Source: Candidatus Bipolaricaulota bacterium (GTDB lineage Bacteria > Bipolaricaulota > Bipolaricaulia > Bipolaricaulales > Bipolaricaulaceae). Taken from it: DNA of 5,995 nucleotides. Every line of letters starts with the position of its first letter. Position 1 is the first letter of the stretch. Where the stretch lies: assembly GCA_021159405.1 (NCBI GenBank), contig JAGGRX010000132.1, positions 1 through 5,995 on the forward strand. Direction: 5' to 3'. Position numbers and translations under genes: made by a program. The notes beneath the pieces are model-generated. The model saw nothing but the letters and a program-made list of their open reading frames with translations, had not been told where the DNA came from and did not search any database. Below, one piece after another: positions 4,314 to 5,995 of the stretch.

Positions 4314-5977
4314 AAAAGATCCTCTTGGCCGTGGTGCTTTTCTCGCTCCCTGTGTTCGGGGAGTGGATCCAGAACTACACGGTTGACCTTGCCGTTGAAA
4401 AGACGGGCTACGTTACGGTCACCGAGAAGATCGACGTTTTCTTCGACGTGTCCCGACATGGCATTTACCGCAAGATCCCTTACTCCTATCGCCTGCCCAC
4501 GGGGGAGCGCTACAAGCTGAGGATCTCGCTTCAGGAAGTCCTGGCCGATGGCAAAGCCGTACCGGTCCTTAGAACCCGAGAGGGAGGGGACTTGGTGCTG
4601 CGCATCGGGGACCCGAATGGCCTGGTACGAGGGCAGGTGACTTATGTCATTCGCTACCGGGTGGCCCGGGCCCTGAGGACATACGGGGAAGAGGTGGAGC
4701 TTTACTGGAACGCAATCGGCACGGAATGGGAGCTTCCCATCGAGCACGCTCGGGTGAACGTGACGCTTCCCCAAGAAGTGCCGGAGGAAAGCGTGCGGGC
4801 GCTGGGCTACCGAGGCCGCCTGGGGGGTCGGTCCCCGTTTGAGCTTTCCTGGTCCGAAGGGAAGCTGATAGGAGAGGCGGATGACCTCTCCCCGGGGGAG
4901 GGGATCACAGTGGCCGTGCGATTTCCCAAAACTTACGTTAACCTGCCCGGGCCCTGGCAAGGGTTCCTGTGGTTTCTTGACGACAACGCCTACGCGGGGA
5001 TCCCCATCCTGGTGCTGCTGGGGATGACCGTCTTGTGGTGGTATAAAGGGCGCGATCCCAGGAAGGGGACCATCGCCCCGGCGTTCGCACCGCCAAAAGG
5101 GATCGGACCCGCGGAGGCCGGGGTGCTGGTGGACGATCGGTTCGATCCCCGCGATCTTGCGGCGGCGATGGTCGGCCTGGCGGTCAAAGGGCACCTGCGC
5201 ATCCGCGAGGTTTGGGCCAGCGAACAGGGAAAGGAACCGGATGACTTCGAGCTGGTTCGCGAGGAAGGGAAGGAACCCCTTTCCGAGTTCGAGAAAGGGT
5301 TGCTTGAGGCGCTATTGGACGGAAGCGAAAAGCGGCGCCTGTCCGAGCTCCGCTACAAGCTCTACGCGAAGGTGCCCGGTCTTGCCGCAAGGGTTTACAT
5401 GGACCTTACGGAAAAGGGGTACTACGCGGGCAATCCCGATCGGGTGAGGGAACTGTATCGAGGGGTAGGCATCGGAGTGGTGGCACTGGGGATCGCCCTG
5501 GGGGTTTTCACCTCGTCCCTTTATCTTGGGGCAGCGGTGGTAGCCTCCGGGCTGATCGTCCTCCTCTTCTCGCGGGTCATGCCGAGGAAAACGAAAAAGG
5601 GGATGCAAGTGCTTCGGGAAGTGCTTGGGCTTGAGGAGTACATCCGACGGGCCGAAGTGGAGCGCATGGAGTTTTCGCTGGCGGAACGACACTTCGAGGC
5701 CCTGCTCCCCTACGCCATGGCCTTCGGCCTCACGGATGCGTGGGCGAAGGCGTTCGAGGGGTTGGTCGACCGGCCGCCCGACTGGTACGAAGGGCGTTTC
5801 CCCACTTTCGCCCCCTATTGGCTGGGCTGGCGCCTCGTCGCCTTCCAGCATGCGGCCCGAGCTGCCGCCTTGAGCACGCCCCGGTCTGCGTCCCCGAAGG
5901 GATGGAGCGGTGGCTCTGGGTTCGGTGGCGGTTTTTCCGGGGGCGGCATGGGCGGGGGCGGAGGAGGGTCCTGGTAA
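4310..5977 (+). CDS. DUF2207 family membrane protein with signal peptide and Gly-rich tail
   Basis: The 555-residue product starts with a signal peptide (MKKILLAVVLFSLPVFG, cleavage expected near residue 17). An extracytoplasmic beta-rich domain (about 18-225) follows, with HGIYRKIPYSYR typical of the DUF2207 N-terminus and W/Y-rich strands such as VELYWNAIGTEW. A transmembrane helix (about 227-245, ending WWYKGRDP) precedes PPKGIGPAEAGVLVDD and a winged-helix-like cytoplasmic region (about 260-380). Two close hydrophobic segments (about 386-401 and 404-420) form a hairpin. The C-terminus (532-555) is almost all Gly with S, F and M and a final SW, common in this family. The biochemical function is unknown; membrane or envelope quality control is only a guess. 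It overlaps lemA by 4 bases and has no Shine-Dalgarno sequence of its own. Family, topology and start are well supported. Confidence 0.93.
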   Translation: MKKILLAVVLFSLPVFGEWIQNYTVDLAVEKTGYVTVTEKIDVFFDVSRHGIYRKIPYSYRLPTGERYKLRISLQEVLADGKAVPVLRTREGGDLVLRIGDPNGLVRGQVTYVIRYRVARALRTYGEEVELYWNAIGTEWELPIEHARVNVTLPQEVPEESVRALGYRGRLGGRSPFELSWSEGKLIGEADDLSPGEGITVAVRFPKTYVNLPGPWQGFLWFLDDNAYAGIPILVLLGMTVLWWYKGRDPRKGTIAPAFAPPKGIGPAEAGVLVDDRFDPRDLAAAMVGLAVKGHLRIREVWASEQGKEPDDFELVREEGKEPLSEFEKGLLEALLDGSEKRRLSELRYKLYAKVPGLAARVYMDLTEKGYYAGNPDRVRELYRGVGIGVVALGIALGVFTSSLYLGAAVVASGLIVLLFSRVMPRKTKKGMQVLREVLGLEEYIRRAEVERMEFSLAERHFEALLPYAMAFGLTDAWAKAFEGLVDRPPDWYEGRFPTFAPYWLGWRLVAFQHAARAAALSTPRSASPKGWSGGSGFGGGFSGGGMGGGGGGSW

Positions 5978-5979
5978 GA

Positions 5980-5995
5980 ATGGCCCTTGCTCTGA
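5980..5995 (+). CDS. possible start of a next gene, 3'-partial
   Basis: ATG at 5980 lies 2 bases after the DUF2207 stop, with purine-rich GAGGAGGG (5961-5968) 11 nt upstream. It opens a frame (MALAL) to the window edge. Only five codons are visible, so this may be chance. If real, it would be a third member of the lemA unit. Confidence 0.2.

Noticed and set aside
4292..5194. 300-codon minus-strand open frame across the DUF2207 gene
   Set aside because: It mirrors a real coding gene, its composition is His/Pro/Gly-rich with no domain, and no ribosome-binding site was seen.
5907..5974. GGN-rich repeat at the end of the DUF2207 gene as a DNA repeat element
   Set aside because: It encodes the glycine-rich C-terminus typical of this protein family, so coding explains it.

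Overview
The window is GC-rich, nearly gap-free bacterial chromosomal DNA. The bacterial call rests on an endonuclease-type MutL, Shine-Dalgarno-led genes, sigma70-like promoter elements and tight start/stop overlaps (TTGA, ATGA). GTG and TTG starts and charged, compact proteins would suit a thermophilic or deep-branching GC-rich lineage, but no gene here fixes the phylum, and I do not name one. I see no mobile element, CRISPR array, tRNA or rRNA.

Layout. (1) 1-1543 (+): the 3' nine-tenths of mutL, whose start lies upstream of the window. (2) 1544-1837: the only long non-coding gap. It holds a good sigma70-like promoter, a structured stretch of about 100 nt and an intrinsic-terminator-like hairpin, all on the minus strand. 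Together they look like a stand-alone small RNA gene antisense to both neighbours. (3) 1838-2904 (+): a family 4 (iron-sulfur) uracil-DNA glycosylase followed, with start/stop overlap, by a small TPR protein with a C-terminal membrane anchor. (4) 2884-3657 (-): a ThiF/MoeB/HesA-type E1-like adenylyltransferase whose 3' end overlaps the TPR gene tail to tail. (5) 3753-5977 (+): divergent from it, a two-gene unit of lemA and a DUF2207 membrane protein with a glycine-rich tail, joined by an ATGA overlap. A next gene may begin in the last 16 bases.

How the genes relate. MutL (mismatch repair) and the glycosylase (uracil base excision) are both DNA-repair proteins. They are separated by the putative sRNA gene, so co-transcription is not assured. 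LemA and DUF2207 form a frequently co-occurring membrane module of unclear function. The E1-like enzyme has no ubiquitin-like sulfur-carrier partner in view, so its pathway (thiamine, molybdopterin, tRNA thiolation or other) cannot be decided from the window.

The most interesting item is the putative small RNA at about 1612-1710 on the minus strand, which I do not recognise as any RNA family I know. The protein genes are recognisable families.
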